DNA from: Verrucomicrobiota bacterium
Lineage (GTDB): Bacteria; Verrucomicrobiota; Verrucomicrobiia; Opitutales; UBA953
Reading direction: 5' to 3'
Assembly: GCA_005798925.1 (NCBI GenBank)
Contig: SYID01000114.1
Span: 1 to 12,648, forward strand
DNA length: 12,648 nucleotides
A model generated the notes under the pieces. That model made no database searches, had not been told where the DNA came from, and was given only the letters and a program-made list of their open reading frames with translations. The translations under genes and the position numbers were made by a program. Position 1 is the stretch's first letter. Every line of letters begins with the position of its first letter. Of the stretch, positions 1-8,087 are shown one piece after another.

Positions 1-852
1 GCGGTAGGCCATCTCGGCCTGGCTGATGCGAGCGGAGATCTCCGGGTCGCCGGCGGCGGCGAGATTGAGCCGGTTCAGCGCGTTGGCGCCCTCGAGCAGG
101 GTCTTGCGTTGTTCGCGGCTCAGGCCTTCGGGGTCGCGGAGGTAAAGCACCGGTTCGCCGGCGCTGCGGAACTGCACCCCTTGGTGGGCGCTGGGCAGGA
201 AGCCGCTGCCCCATAGGCGGGCGAGCAGGCCTTGGCCGGAGCGCTCCTTGTTGGTCGAGACGAGCACGACGAACGAAGGTAGGTTGTCGTTCATGCGGCC
301 GAGGCCGTAGTCGGTCCAGGCGCCCATGCTCGGGCGGCCCGGCAGCTGGCTCCCGGTCTGGAAGAACGTGATCGCCGGGTCGTGGTTGATCGCCTCGGTG
401 TGCACGGAGCGGAGCACGCAGATCTCATCGGCGATGCCGCCGATGTGCGGGAGGAGTTCGCTGACCTCGGTGCCGCACTTACCATGGCGGGCGAACTTGA
501 AACGGCTGGGCTGACAGGCGAGACGCGCCTGCGAAGCCACCATGCCGGTGATGCGCTGGCCACGGCGGATGGAATCGGGCAGGTCCTTGTCGAACTGGCG
601 TTCGAGTTCGGGTTTGGGGTCCAGCAGGTCGAGGTGCGAAGGGCCGCCGGACTGGAAGAGGCAGATGACCCGCTTCGCCTTGGGAGCGAAGTGGGGGAGG
701 CCGGGCAGGCCGTTGATGTGCGGATCGCCGGCGGTGCTGGCCGAAGCGCAGCCTCCGAGCAGGTGAGCGAGGGCGCCGGCGCCGAGGCCAAGGCCGGTCT
801 TCTCCAGGAATTCGCGCCGCGAATGCAGGTTCTCGTATCGGTGGCAGGACAT
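1..852 (-). CDS. DUF1501 family protein, Tat-exported probable lipoprotein (3' end outside window)
   Basis: The reading frame is open from ATG at 852 to the left edge, giving 284 residues and no stop, so the C-terminal part is missing. The N-terminus has a twin-arginine motif (SRREFL, R12-R13), then a hydrophobic stretch ending in a lipobox-like LGGC with Cys at residue 35. This suggests Tat export followed by lipid anchoring. The body matches DUF1501, a family in the alkaline-phosphatase/sulfatase-like superfamily: it has KAKRVICLFQSGGPSHLDLL near residues 58-77, then VLRSVHTEAINHDPA and GRPSMGAWTDYGLG. The partner gene ends only 5 bases upstream, so translation is probably coupled. It resembles the DUF1501 gene at 4038-5492, but that one has no lipobox cysteine. 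The reaction is unknown for the family. The family call is confident; lipidation is inferred. Confidence 0.93.
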   Translation of the reverse strand, partial: MSCHRYENLHSRREFLEKTGLGLGAGALAHLLGGCASASTAGDPHINGLPGLPHFAPKAKRVICLFQSGGPSHLDLLDPKPELERQFDKDLPDSIRRGQRITGMVASQARLACQPSRFKFARHGKCGTEVSELLPHIGGIADEICVLRSVHTEAINHDPAITFFQTGSQLPGRPSMGAWTDYGLGRMNDNLPSFVVLVSTNKERSGQGLLARLWGSGFLPSAHQGVQFRSAGEPVLYLRDPEGLSREQRKTLLEGANALNRLNLAAAGDPEISARISQAEMAYR

Positions 853-857
853 GGCGG

Positions 858-3800
858 TCAGTTCTTGGTGATGGTTTCGTCCAGCGTCAGGATGAGGTTC
901 GCGACGCCCGCGGCGGCGGCGAGCTCCACGGCGGGTAGTTTCGGGTCCGCGGCAGAGGCGCCGACTTTGATGAGCTTGGCGGCGTCGTCGGGGCGGGCGA
1001 CGTAGTCGGCGCGCAGCTGGGCGAAGGTGCGCGTCAGGACCTCGACCTCAGGGGCTCGCGGTGAGCGTCCCGTGGCGAGGCGGAAGGCGAAGGCCGCGCG
1101 GGAGGCGTCATCTGCCCCGCCTTCCTTGAGCATGCGTTCGCCGAGCTTGCGCGAAGCCTCGAGGTAGCCCGTCTCGTTCCAGAGGACCAAGGCCTGCAAC
1201 GGCGTATTGGTCCGCGAACGCCGGGCGCTGCAGAATTCGCGGTCGGGCGAATCGAAGGTCAGCATGGCGGGGTGGGGCACGGTGCGCTTCCAGAACGTAT
1301 ACAGGCTGCGGCGGTAGAGCTCGTCGCCCTTGCCCAGCTCCCAGGTCGTGCTCGGGTAGGGAGCGTCGACCACGATGCCTTTGTAAAGCCCTTCGGGCTG
1401 GTAGGGACGCACGCTCGGTCCGCCGAGCTTCTCGGCGAGCAGTCCCGAGACGGCGAGCGCTTGGTCTCGGATCTGCTCGGAGGTCAGGCGCACGCGGGGG
1501 CCGCGGGCGAGCAGACGGTTCTCCGGGTCGCGGGCGTAGAGTTCGGGCGAGGCGTCGCTGGTCTGGCGGTAGGTCGAGGAGGTGACCACCTTGAGGAAGA
1601 AGTCCTTCACGTCCCAGCCGCGGTCGACGAAATCGCGCGCCAACGTATCGAGCAGTTCAGGATGGCTCGGCCATTCGCCTTGGGTGCCGAAATCCTCGAC
1701 GGTCTTGACGAGGCCGCCGCCGAAGAGCTGGGCCCAGAAACGGTTCACCACCACGCGGGCGGTCAAGGGGTGCTGAGGCTGCAGGAACCAGCGGGCCAGC
1801 CCGAGGCGGTTCTTCGGGGCGTCGGCGGGCCAAGGCGCGATCAGCTGTTCGGGGACGCCGGGGTCGACCTTCTCGCCCGGCGCGTCGTAGGCGCCACGGT
1901 TCAGCACGAAGGCTTGGCGGGGCTTCGGCATCTCTTCCATCACCATCGTCGTGGGCAGCGTGCGCTCGAAGGCGAGACGCTCGGCCCACAGGGTGTCACG
2001 TTCGGCCTGCAGGGGCTGGAGGCTTCCCGTGTGACGTCGGGCGATGCCGCGGTCGGCCGCTACCCGCTGTTCGGCGGTGAGCCTGTCGGCCGACTGCAGC
2101 CAGTAGGCGTGGCGGATCTGCGCGGGCTTCAGGACGGAGGGATAGGTGCGGAAGCCGCTGACCTCGCCGTCGAAGGGCTTGGCCTTGCCGTCGGCGCCGA
2201 GGAGCCAGTCGCGCTTGGCGGGGGCGCCGGAGACGCCGTCATGGCGGATCTGCGTGGGGACTTCTTCTCCGTCCACGAAGAGCGCGATGGTCGAAGCATT
2301 CTCCGAACCCCGGATGTGGACGGATACCTGATGCCAGGTGCCGGCGCGGATCTTGGCGCCGACTGTACGGACGATCGTCGCGTAAGCCGGGTAACGTTGG
2401 CTCGCGGCCCACTCGAGTTCCTCGCCGACGAGGCGGAGTTCGCGGCCGTTGCCGTAGCCCACTCCGGCCGGGTTCCCGGATCGGTCCAAGGCGTTGATGA
2501 TCGGGGCGTCAGGCGAGGCTGTCTTGGCCTTGAACCATACTGACAATGTCGTGCCGCGCTTGGGGTCCACGTCGGCGTCCTTGGCGAGGAGACGGGCTTC
2601 GGTCGGCTTGGCCGGCTTGGGGGTCTTGGGCAGAAGCTTCGCGTCCTCGGCGGTCAGGCGGGCGCGCAGGTCGGCGGGGACAGGGACGGATTCCGGCGAG
2701 GCGCGCAGGGCGATGTCGATCGCCTTCAGGCGCTCGTCCATCTCGCGGCGGCGCCGGATCTGCTCCGGGGTCGGCGTGACGAGCAGGGGCACCGCGTTGG
2801 CGATGCGCCCGTCTTCGCCGTATTCGTGCACGTTGTTGAAGAACGCGAACATCCGGTAGTAGTCCTTCTGGGTGATCGGGTCGTATTTGTGATCGTGGCA
2901 GCGGGCGCATTCGGTCGTGAGGCCGAGCAGGGCGGTGCTGGTCGTGCGGACGCGGTCGGCGACGTACTCGACGCGGTATTCCTCGTCGATGATGCCGCCT
3001 TCGGAGTTGATGACGTGGTTGCGGTTGAAGGCCGTGGCCAGCCTCTGGGCGTCCGTCGGATTCGGCAGCAGGTCGCCGGCGAGCTGTTCGGTGACGAACT
3101 GGCTGAAGGGGGCGTTCTGGTTGAAGGACTCGATGACCCAGTCGCGCCAGCGCCACATCGAGCGGGCGGAGTCGTTGTTGAAACCATGGGTGTCGGCGTA
3201 GCGGGCCACGTCGAGCCACTCCTGGGCGAGACGCTCGCCGAAGCGGGGCGAGTCCAGCAGACGCCGGGCGGCCGTCAGATAGGCCTGGTCACCGCGCAGG
3301 CCGACGTCGGCCTCGAAGGCCGCGATCTCCGCGGGCGTGGGCGGCAGGCCGGTCAGGTCGAAGGAGGCGCGACGGAGCCAGGCGGCCGGCTTGGCCTCGG
3401 GCGAGGGCTTGAGTTTCTCGGCCTCGAGTTTCGCGAGCACGAAGCGATCGAAGGGCTGCCGCGCCCAGGCGGGGTCGGCGACTTTCGGCGCGGGGGCTTT
3501 CTCGGGCGGGACGAAGGCCCAGTGCTTCTCGTAAGGAGCGCCTTGGGCGATCCAGCGGCGGATGAGTTCGATCTGGGCCGGCGTCACCTTGCGGTTGGAC
3601 TCGGGCGGCGGCATCTGCTCGTCGGCGTCATGCGACAGCAGACGCTTCAGGATCTCGCTCTGCTCCGGCTTGCCGGGGACGATCGCGGTGACGCCTTCGT
3701 TGGCCTTGATCGCGTCATCGCGGACGTCAAGCCGCAGGCCGGCCTCGCGGTGCTTCGGGTCCTGACCGTGGCAGTAGAAGCAGTTCTCCGAGAGGATCGG

Positions 3801-3881
3801 CCGGATGTCGCGGTTGAAGCGGATGTCCTCGGCGGCGAGGCCCGACAGCGAAGCGAGAAGTAAGGCGAGCGAGCGAGGCAT
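858..3881 (-). CDS. PSCyt1-PSCyt2-LamG-PSD1 multidomain secreted haem protein
   Basis: This encodes 1007 residues from the ATG at 3881. That start opens directly into a signal peptide (MPRSLALLLASLSGLAAED). An upstream in-frame ATG at 4013 would add 44 residues read from a heptamer repeat array, so I rejected it. Domains in order: PSCyt1, a planctomycete-type cytochrome c with haem motif CFYCH at 34-38 and a downstream MPPP that may supply the methionine ligand; PSCyt2 (DUF1549), about residues 150-390, with a second CxxCH (CARCH, 325-329); a LamG-like beta-sandwich insertion at about 430-595; and PSD1 (DUF1553), about 680-990, with HPLTARVVVNRFW and HPELLDTLARDF. It is probably exported and haem-loaded in the periplasm. 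A DUF1501 gene follows after 5 bases, the usual partner arrangement. Substrate and reaction are unknown. The LamG part suggests carbohydrate or surface binding, by inference. No Shine-Dalgarno sequence is visible before the start. Confidence 0.95.
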   Translation of the reverse strand: MPRSLALLLASLSGLAAEDIRFNRDIRPILSENCFYCHGQDPKHREAGLRLDVRDDAIKANEGVTAIVPGKPEQSEILKRLLSHDADEQMPPPESNRKVTPAQIELIRRWIAQGAPYEKHWAFVPPEKAPAPKVADPAWARQPFDRFVLAKLEAEKLKPSPEAKPAAWLRRASFDLTGLPPTPAEIAAFEADVGLRGDQAYLTAARRLLDSPRFGERLAQEWLDVARYADTHGFNNDSARSMWRWRDWVIESFNQNAPFSQFVTEQLAGDLLPNPTDAQRLATAFNRNHVINSEGGIIDEEYRVEYVADRVRTTSTALLGLTTECARCHDHKYDPITQKDYYRMFAFFNNVHEYGEDGRIANAVPLLVTPTPEQIRRRREMDERLKAIDIALRASPESVPVPADLRARLTAEDAKLLPKTPKPAKPTEARLLAKDADVDPKRGTTLSVWFKAKTASPDAPIINALDRSGNPAGVGYGNGRELRLVGEELEWAASQRYPAYATIVRTVGAKIRAGTWHQVSVHIRGSENASTIALFVDGEEVPTQIRHDGVSGAPAKRDWLLGADGKAKPFDGEVSGFRTYPSVLKPAQIRHAYWLQSADRLTAEQRVAADRGIARRHTGSLQPLQAERDTLWAERLAFERTLPTTMVMEEMPKPRQAFVLNRGAYDAPGEKVDPGVPEQLIAPWPADAPKNRLGLARWFLQPQHPLTARVVVNRFWAQLFGGGLVKTVEDFGTQGEWPSHPELLDTLARDFVDRGWDVKDFFLKVVTSSTYRQTSDASPELYARDPENRLLARGPRVRLTSEQIRDQALAVSGLLAEKLGGPSVRPYQPEGLYKGIVVDAPYPSTTWELGKGDELYRRSLYTFWKRTVPHPAMLTFDSPDREFCSARRSRTNTPLQALVLWNETGYLEASRKLGERMLKEGGADDASRAAFAFRLATGRSPRAPEVEVLTRTFAQLRADYVARPDDAAKLIKVGASAADPKLPAVELAAAAGVANLILTLDETITKN

Positions 3882-3897
3882 GGATGAGGGTGAGCTA

Positions 3898-3925
3898 GAG
3901 TATGGAGTATCGAGTATGGAGTATC
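3898..3925 (-). repeat. Heptamer array, sense-oriented nATACTC (left arm)
   Basis: Four perfect 7-base units are seen on the minus strand, GATACTC and CATACTC alternating. A degenerate fifth unit (GACACCC) extends to 3932. Only the first base of each unit varies. The array ends 16 bases before the start codon at 3881. It is complementary to the array at 3997-4031, so transcript from this gap could fold into a long stem with a 71-base loop. Confidence 0.92.
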
Positions 3926-3996
3926 GGGTGTCTGGATTGGCCTGTCTCGTTTGTGGCGGCTGAAACGGGTGAGCATGCTTGCCCTGACTTAACTTC

Positions 3997-4031
3997 GATA
4001 CTCCATACTCCATACTCGATACTCTATACTC
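3997..4031 (+). repeat. Heptamer array, nATACTC on plus strand (right arm)
   Basis: Five tandem 7-base units are seen on the plus strand, in order GATACTC, CATACTC, CATACTC, GATACTC, TATACTC, followed by TCG. Relative to the operon the array is reversed (GAGTATn). It begins 6 bases after the stop codon of the DUF1501 gene. Against the left arm the best register gives a 27-base duplex with one mismatch. Because only every seventh base varies, several other registers also pair with few mismatches. A smaller stem (3948-3952 with 3963-3967) lies in the loop. Confidence 0.92.
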
Positions 4032-4037
4032 TCGTCG

Positions 4038-5492
4038 TCACGCGAGGATCTGCTTCACGACATGCCCATGGACGTCGGTGAGGCGGTAGTCGCGGCCCTG
4101 GAAGCGGTAGGTGAGGCGTTCGTGGTCGAAGCCGAGCAGGTGCATGATGGTGGCCTGCAGGTCGTGGACGTGGACCTTGTCCTTCACGCCGGCGAAGCCC
4201 ATCTCGTCGGTCTCGCCGAACTGGAAGCCGCCCTTCACGCCGCCGCCGGCCATCATGATCGTGAAGCAGTCGGGGTAGTGGTCGCGGCCGAGGATCTGGG
4301 TCTTGGACGTGCGGCCCTCGCGGAACGGCGTGCGGCCGAATTCGCCCCCCCAGACGACGAGCGTGTCCTCGAGCAGGCCGCGTTCCTTGAGGTCGTTGAT
4401 GAGCGCCATCACCGGCTTGTCGGTCGCGGCCATCTTGGCCGTCAGTCCGTCGCGGATGTCTTCCTTCGGGCCGGTGCCATGGAAGTCCCAGCCCCAGTCG
4501 AAGAGGTGGACGAAACGTACGCCCTTCTCGACGAGCCGACGGGCGAGCAGGCAGTTGTTCGCGAAGCTGGCCTCGCCCGGCTGGGCGCCGTAGGCCTCGA
4601 GCGTCGCGGGCTTCTCCTTCGAGATATCCATGACGTCGGGCACGCTGGCCTGCATGCGGAAGGCGAGTTCGTACTGGGCGATGCGGGTGACGGTCTCGGC
4701 GTGGCCGAGCTCGTCCTGCTGGCGCTGGTTGAGCGCGTTGAGGGCGTCGAGCGTGGCGCGACGCAGGTCTCGGGTCATGCCGGGCGGATCGTTGGCGAAG
4801 AGCACGGGATCGCCCTTGCTGCGGCACTGCACGCCTTGGTAGACGGACGGGATGAAGCCCGAGCCCCAGCAGCCTTGCCCGCCGCTGGGCTGGACGCCGT
4901 TGGAGATCATGGTGACGAAGCCCGGGAGGTCCTGGTTCTCGGTGCCGAGTCCGTAGGTGGCCCAGGAACCCAGCGAGGGACGGCCTTGGCGGTTATGGCC
5001 GGTGAACAGCAGCAGTTCCGCGGGAGCGTGGTTGAACTGGTCGGTGTGCATCGCTTTCACGAGCGTGACGTCGTCGGCGATCTTGTGGAAATTCGGGACG
5101 GCGTCGCTCATCCAGAGGCCTCCCTTGCCGTATTGCTTGAACGTCCGCGGCGAGCCCATGAGTTTGGGCACGCCGGTCGTGAAAGCGAAGGTGCGTCCCT
5201 TGAGGAAGGAGTCCGGGCAGTCCTCGGCGTTGCGCTTCACCAGCTCCGGCTTGTGGTCGAAGATGTCCAGGTTGGGCGGACCGCCGGACATGTGCAGGTA
5301 GATCACGCGCTTGGCCTTGGCCTTATAGTGCGGCTTGCGCGGAGCGAGCGGGTTGGCAGGCGCGGAAGGCGCGCCGAGGAGGTCGGCTTGCATCGCATGC
5401 AGGGCGATGGCGCCGAGGCTGAACTGACCGACGCTGCTCAGGAAGGTGCGGCGGGTCTGGAGGCTGAGCTGGGCTTCGCGGAGGGGATGCAT
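4038..5492 (-). CDS. DUF1501 family protein, Tat-exported
   Basis: This is a complete gene of 484 residues with ATG at 5492. The N-terminus has a twin-arginine motif (QTRRTFLSS, R14-R15) followed by a hydrophobic region (FSLGAIALHAM), so the folded protein is probably exported by Tat. No lipobox cysteine follows, unlike the second DUF1501 protein at 1-852. DUF1501 hallmarks run along the protein: KRVIYLHMSGGPPNLDIFD near residue 60, VKAMHTDQFNHAPAE, GRPSLGSWATYGLG, VVWGGEFGRTPF near residue 380, and a C-terminal GRDHYPDCFTIMMAGGGVKG. Family members belong to the alkaline-phosphatase/sulfatase-like superfamily; the physiological substrate is not known. The upstream PSCyt1/PSCyt2/PSD1 gene is the expected partner, 42 bases away across a G-rich hexamer array. 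No Shine-Dalgarno sequence is visible. Confidence 0.95.
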   Translation of the reverse strand: MHPLREAQLSLQTRRTFLSSVGQFSLGAIALHAMQADLLGAPSAPANPLAPRKPHYKAKAKRVIYLHMSGGPPNLDIFDHKPELVKRNAEDCPDSFLKGRTFAFTTGVPKLMGSPRTFKQYGKGGLWMSDAVPNFHKIADDVTLVKAMHTDQFNHAPAELLLFTGHNRQGRPSLGSWATYGLGTENQDLPGFVTMISNGVQPSGGQGCWGSGFIPSVYQGVQCRSKGDPVLFANDPPGMTRDLRRATLDALNALNQRQQDELGHAETVTRIAQYELAFRMQASVPDVMDISKEKPATLEAYGAQPGEASFANNCLLARRLVEKGVRFVHLFDWGWDFHGTGPKEDIRDGLTAKMAATDKPVMALINDLKERGLLEDTLVVWGGEFGRTPFREGRTSKTQILGRDHYPDCFTIMMAGGGVKGGFQFGETDEMGFAGVKDKVHVHDLQATIMHLLGFDHERLTYRFQGRDYRLTDVHGHVVKQILA

Positions 5493-5499
5493 CTCGGAA

Positions 5500-5529
5500 G
5501 GGGTAGGGGTAGGGATAGGGGTGGGGCGG
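5500..5529 (+). repeat. G-rich hexamer array (GGGRTA-like), G-quadruplex-capable
   Basis: On the plus strand, six-base units run GGGGTA, GGGGTA, GGGATA, GGGGTG, GGGCGG. This gives five runs of at least three G within 30 bases, which meets the usual sequence rule for a G-quadruplex. The array fills most of the 42-base gap between the PSD1 stop at 5535 and the DUF1501 start at 5492. The G-rich strand is the template strand for the operon, so the mRNA carries the C-rich version just before the start codon. Confidence 0.85.
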
Positions 5530-5534
5530 TTGCC

Positions 5535-7985
5535 TCAGCGACGCATGAGAAATTCGTCGAGGTTCATGATGACGCTGCTGACGGCGGTCCACGCGGCGAG
5601 GGCGGGCAGGTCCGTGCCTTTCTCGGCCGGGCCGAGCGGCTGGGTGGCCATCTCCTCGGCGAGCTTGGCATCGGCGCGGTACTCCTTGAGCGAACGGGCG
5701 AGCAGCGTCTGGAGCGTGGCGAGCTCGCCGGCGTCGGGTTCACGGGCGAGGCAGAGCGCGTAGGCGCGGCGGAGGCGGGCTTCGTCCGTCGGGGCTTCCT
5801 TCATCAGGCGGCGCGCGAGGGCCTGGCTCGCTTCGATGAAGACCGGGTCGTTCAGCGTCACGAAGGCCTGGAGGGGCGTGTTCGAGCGGTCGCGGCGGAT
5901 CACGCAGGTCTCGCGGTTAGGCGCGTCGAAAGTCGCGAAGCTGGGGTAGGGTATGCTCCGGCGCGTGTCGGTGTAGACGCTACGACGGTGACGGTCTTCG
6001 CCGACGCTGGTCTGCCAGTCGCCCGAGCTGCCGAAGGCGATGTTGATACCAAGGTTCGGGCGCATCGGGCGGACGGGCGGCCCGAACATCTTGGCGCTGA
6101 GCAGGCCGCTCACGGCGAGCGCCTGGTCACGGAGCATCTCGCCGGAGGGACGGAAGCGCGGACCGCGGGCGACGAAGCGGTTGTCGGGGTCCTTCTCGTT
6201 GAGCTGAGCGGCGCTGGCGGAGGCCTGGCGATAGGCGCGGGTGTTCAGCAGGAGCGCAAGCATCTTCTTGGTGTCCCAGCCGCTCTCGACGAACTCGGCG
6301 GCAAGCCAGTCCAGCAGCTCGGGGTGGAGGGGCAGGTCGCCCTGGCTGCCGAACTCTTCGCTGGAGCGCACGATGCCCACGCCGAAGACCGACTCCCAGA
6401 GACGGTTCATGGTCACGCGGGCGGTGAGGGGATTGTCGCGGCTCACGATCCAGCGGGCGAGGCCGAGGCGGTTCTTCGGGTAGCTGGCGTCCCAGCGGGC
6501 GAGGCTCGGCGGCACGCCTTCGCCGACTTCGTCGCCGAGCGCCTGCCAGTTGCCGCGGAGCTGCACGAAGGTCTTGCGGCGTTTGTCCGCCGGAAGGTCC
6601 TGCATGATCGGCACGGTCACCGGGGCGCTCTGGGCGATCTTCTGCTTGAGGCCGTCGGCGACGGCGCGTTGGGCCTTGGTCGCCGGGGAGACGTTGCGGA
6701 CGTAATGCTGGCGGAGGAGGTCGTCCTGGGCCTTGGTGCGCTTGTCCTTGGGGGCCTCGAGGGCGGCCTTGAGGGCCTTGTCCGTTGATTTCGGCTTCTT
6801 GGCGAGCCACTCGTCGAAACCGGCCAGCCAAGCCGGGTCGGTCTTCTTGAAGGCCGCTTCGGCGGCGACGCTCTCCTTCATCCACTGTTCTCGCCGGGCT
6901 TTCACGCCGGGCGGATAGATCTCGTGCAACGGGGCTTCGTCTTTCTTGTCGCTGTCGGCGCTCTGGTTGAGGAAGGCGTAAGATTGGAAGTATTCCGTGA
7001 TGGTGATCGGATCGTACTTGTGGGTGTGGCACTGCGCGCAGGCCATGGTGGTGCCCATGAACACCGCATAGGTCGTGTTGACGCGGTCGATGACGGCGGC
7101 GTTGCGGAACTCCTCGTCGCTGGTGCCGCCTTCGTTCTGGGTCATCGTGTTGCGATGGAAGGCGGTGGCGATGATCTGGTCCTCGGTCGGGTTCGGCAGC
7201 AGGTCTCCGGCCAGCTGCTCGGTCGCGAACTGGTCGAAGGGCTTGTTCTGGTTGAGGGCCTTGATCACCCAGTCGCGATAAGCCCAGATGACGCGTCCCG
7301 GGTCGCTCGGGTAGCCGGCGCTGTCGGCATAGCGGGCGAGATCGAGCCACTGGCGGGCCCAGTGTTCGCCATAGGCGGGCTTGGCGAGGAAGTGGGCGAC
7401 GACTTCGGCGTGCGTGGCCTGGGCCAGCCGCGTGACTTCCTCCGGCGTGGGCGGGAGGCCGGTGACGTCGAGCGCGACGCGGCGGATGAGGACATGCTTG
7501 GCCGCTTCGGCCGACCACTTCAGTCCTTCCTGCTTCTGGCGTTCGGCCAGGAAGGCGTCGACGGGGTTGGCTTCGCCGTTCTTCGGTACGGAAGGACGAA
7601 CCACGGGCTCGTAGGCCCAGTGACGGCCCCAGGGCGCGCCTTGCCGGATCCATTCCTTGAGCAGTGCGAGCTGGGCGGGCGGGATGGTCTTGTGCTGCTT
7701 GGGCGGCGGCATCACGTCGTCGGGGTCCGTCGATTCGATGCGCTTGATGAGTTCGCTCTGCTCCGGCTTGCCCGGCATGATGACGAAGTCTCCCTTGCGG
7801 TCGCGCTTGGCGTCCTGTTCGTCGTCGAGCCGCAGTTTTCCTTTGCGGCCTTTCTCATCCGGTCCGTGGCAGGCGATGCAGTTCTCGGAAAGGATCGGGC
7901 GGATCTGACGGCTGAAGTTGATCGGTTCGGCCGAGCAGACGGCGCCGAGGATGACGCCGAAGAAGAGGGTGGCCTGGGAGGGCAT
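5535..7985 (-). CDS. PSCyt1-PSCyt2-PSD1 multidomain secreted haem protein
   Basis: This encodes 816 residues from the ATG at 7985, which begins a signal peptide (MPSQATLFFGVILGAVCSAEP). The frame stays open further upstream, but only a non-ATG codon could start there and the added residues are not signal-like. PSCyt1 comes first, with haem motif CIACH at 36-40 and a conserved VMPPP about 50 residues later that may give the methionine ligand. PSCyt2 (DUF1549) follows with VALDVTGLPPTPEEV and a second CxxCH (CAQCH, 316-320). PSD1 (DUF1553) fills the C-terminal part, with NPLTARVTMNRLW and HPELLDWLAAEF. There is no LamG-like insert, which largely accounts for its being about 190 residues shorter than its paralogue at 858-3881. 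The downstream DUF1501 gene is its likely partner. The protein should be periplasmic or surface exposed; its reaction is unknown. Confidence 0.95.
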   Translation of the reverse strand: MPSQATLFFGVILGAVCSAEPINFSRQIRPILSENCIACHGPDEKGRKGKLRLDDEQDAKRDRKGDFVIMPGKPEQSELIKRIESTDPDDVMPPPKQHKTIPPAQLALLKEWIRQGAPWGRHWAYEPVVRPSVPKNGEANPVDAFLAERQKQEGLKWSAEAAKHVLIRRVALDVTGLPPTPEEVTRLAQATHAEVVAHFLAKPAYGEHWARQWLDLARYADSAGYPSDPGRVIWAYRDWVIKALNQNKPFDQFATEQLAGDLLPNPTEDQIIATAFHRNTMTQNEGGTSDEEFRNAAVIDRVNTTYAVFMGTTMACAQCHTHKYDPITITEYFQSYAFLNQSADSDKKDEAPLHEIYPPGVKARREQWMKESVAAEAAFKKTDPAWLAGFDEWLAKKPKSTDKALKAALEAPKDKRTKAQDDLLRQHYVRNVSPATKAQRAVADGLKQKIAQSAPVTVPIMQDLPADKRRKTFVQLRGNWQALGDEVGEGVPPSLARWDASYPKNRLGLARWIVSRDNPLTARVTMNRLWESVFGVGIVRSSEEFGSQGDLPLHPELLDWLAAEFVESGWDTKKMLALLLNTRAYRQASASAAQLNEKDPDNRFVARGPRFRPSGEMLRDQALAVSGLLSAKMFGPPVRPMRPNLGINIAFGSSGDWQTSVGEDRHRRSVYTDTRRSIPYPSFATFDAPNRETCVIRRDRSNTPLQAFVTLNDPVFIEASQALARRLMKEAPTDEARLRRAYALCLAREPDAGELATLQTLLARSLKEYRADAKLAEEMATQPLGPAEKGTDLPALAAWTAVSSVIMNLDEFLMRR

Positions 7986-8033
7986 GGGGATGGGACAGTC
8001 AGCGAGGGAAGGGGGTTCCCCGTAGGCTGATAA

Positions 8034-8060
8034 AAGATACCGAGCCGGGGCGGATTTCAA
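8034..8060 (-). promoter_or_regulatory. Possible sigma70-type promoter before the 5535-7985 gene
   Basis: On the minus strand TTGAAA (8060-8055) is followed 15 bases later by TATCTT (8039-8034). The sequence lies in the 102-base gap between the glycosidase stop and the start codon at 7985. The spacer is short of the ideal 17 bases, so this is a weak call. If real, it would allow transcription of the PSD1/DUF1501 genes apart from the glycosidase. Confidence 0.3.
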
Positions 8061-8087
8061 CCTCCCGCTTGGTCGGAATCTGCTGTT

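Noticed and set aside
1272..3863. Long plus-strand open frames (1272-2543 and 2826-3863)
   Set aside because: Both are mirror frames of the PSCyt1/PSCyt2/PSD1 gene, rich in low-complexity Ala/Gly/Arg, with no support of their own.
3882..4013. A 44-residue N-terminal extension of the larger PSD1 protein from ATG 4013
   Set aside because: The extra residues are translated heptamer repeat and spacer, and they would bury the signal peptide that starts at 3881.
3898..4031. CRISPR array
   Set aside because: The units are contiguous 7-mers without spacers of regular length, and no cas genes are present.
4062..6788. Open frame of 908 codons on the plus strand
   Set aside because: It is antisense to two conserved genes (DUF1501 and PSD1). 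Long antisense frames are expected at high GC, and its translation has no domain or signal that I recognise.
6924..8030. Plus-strand open frame of 368 codons
   Set aside because: It is antisense to the signal peptide, PSCyt1 and PSCyt2 region of the 5535-7985 gene; the conserved motifs are on the minus strand.
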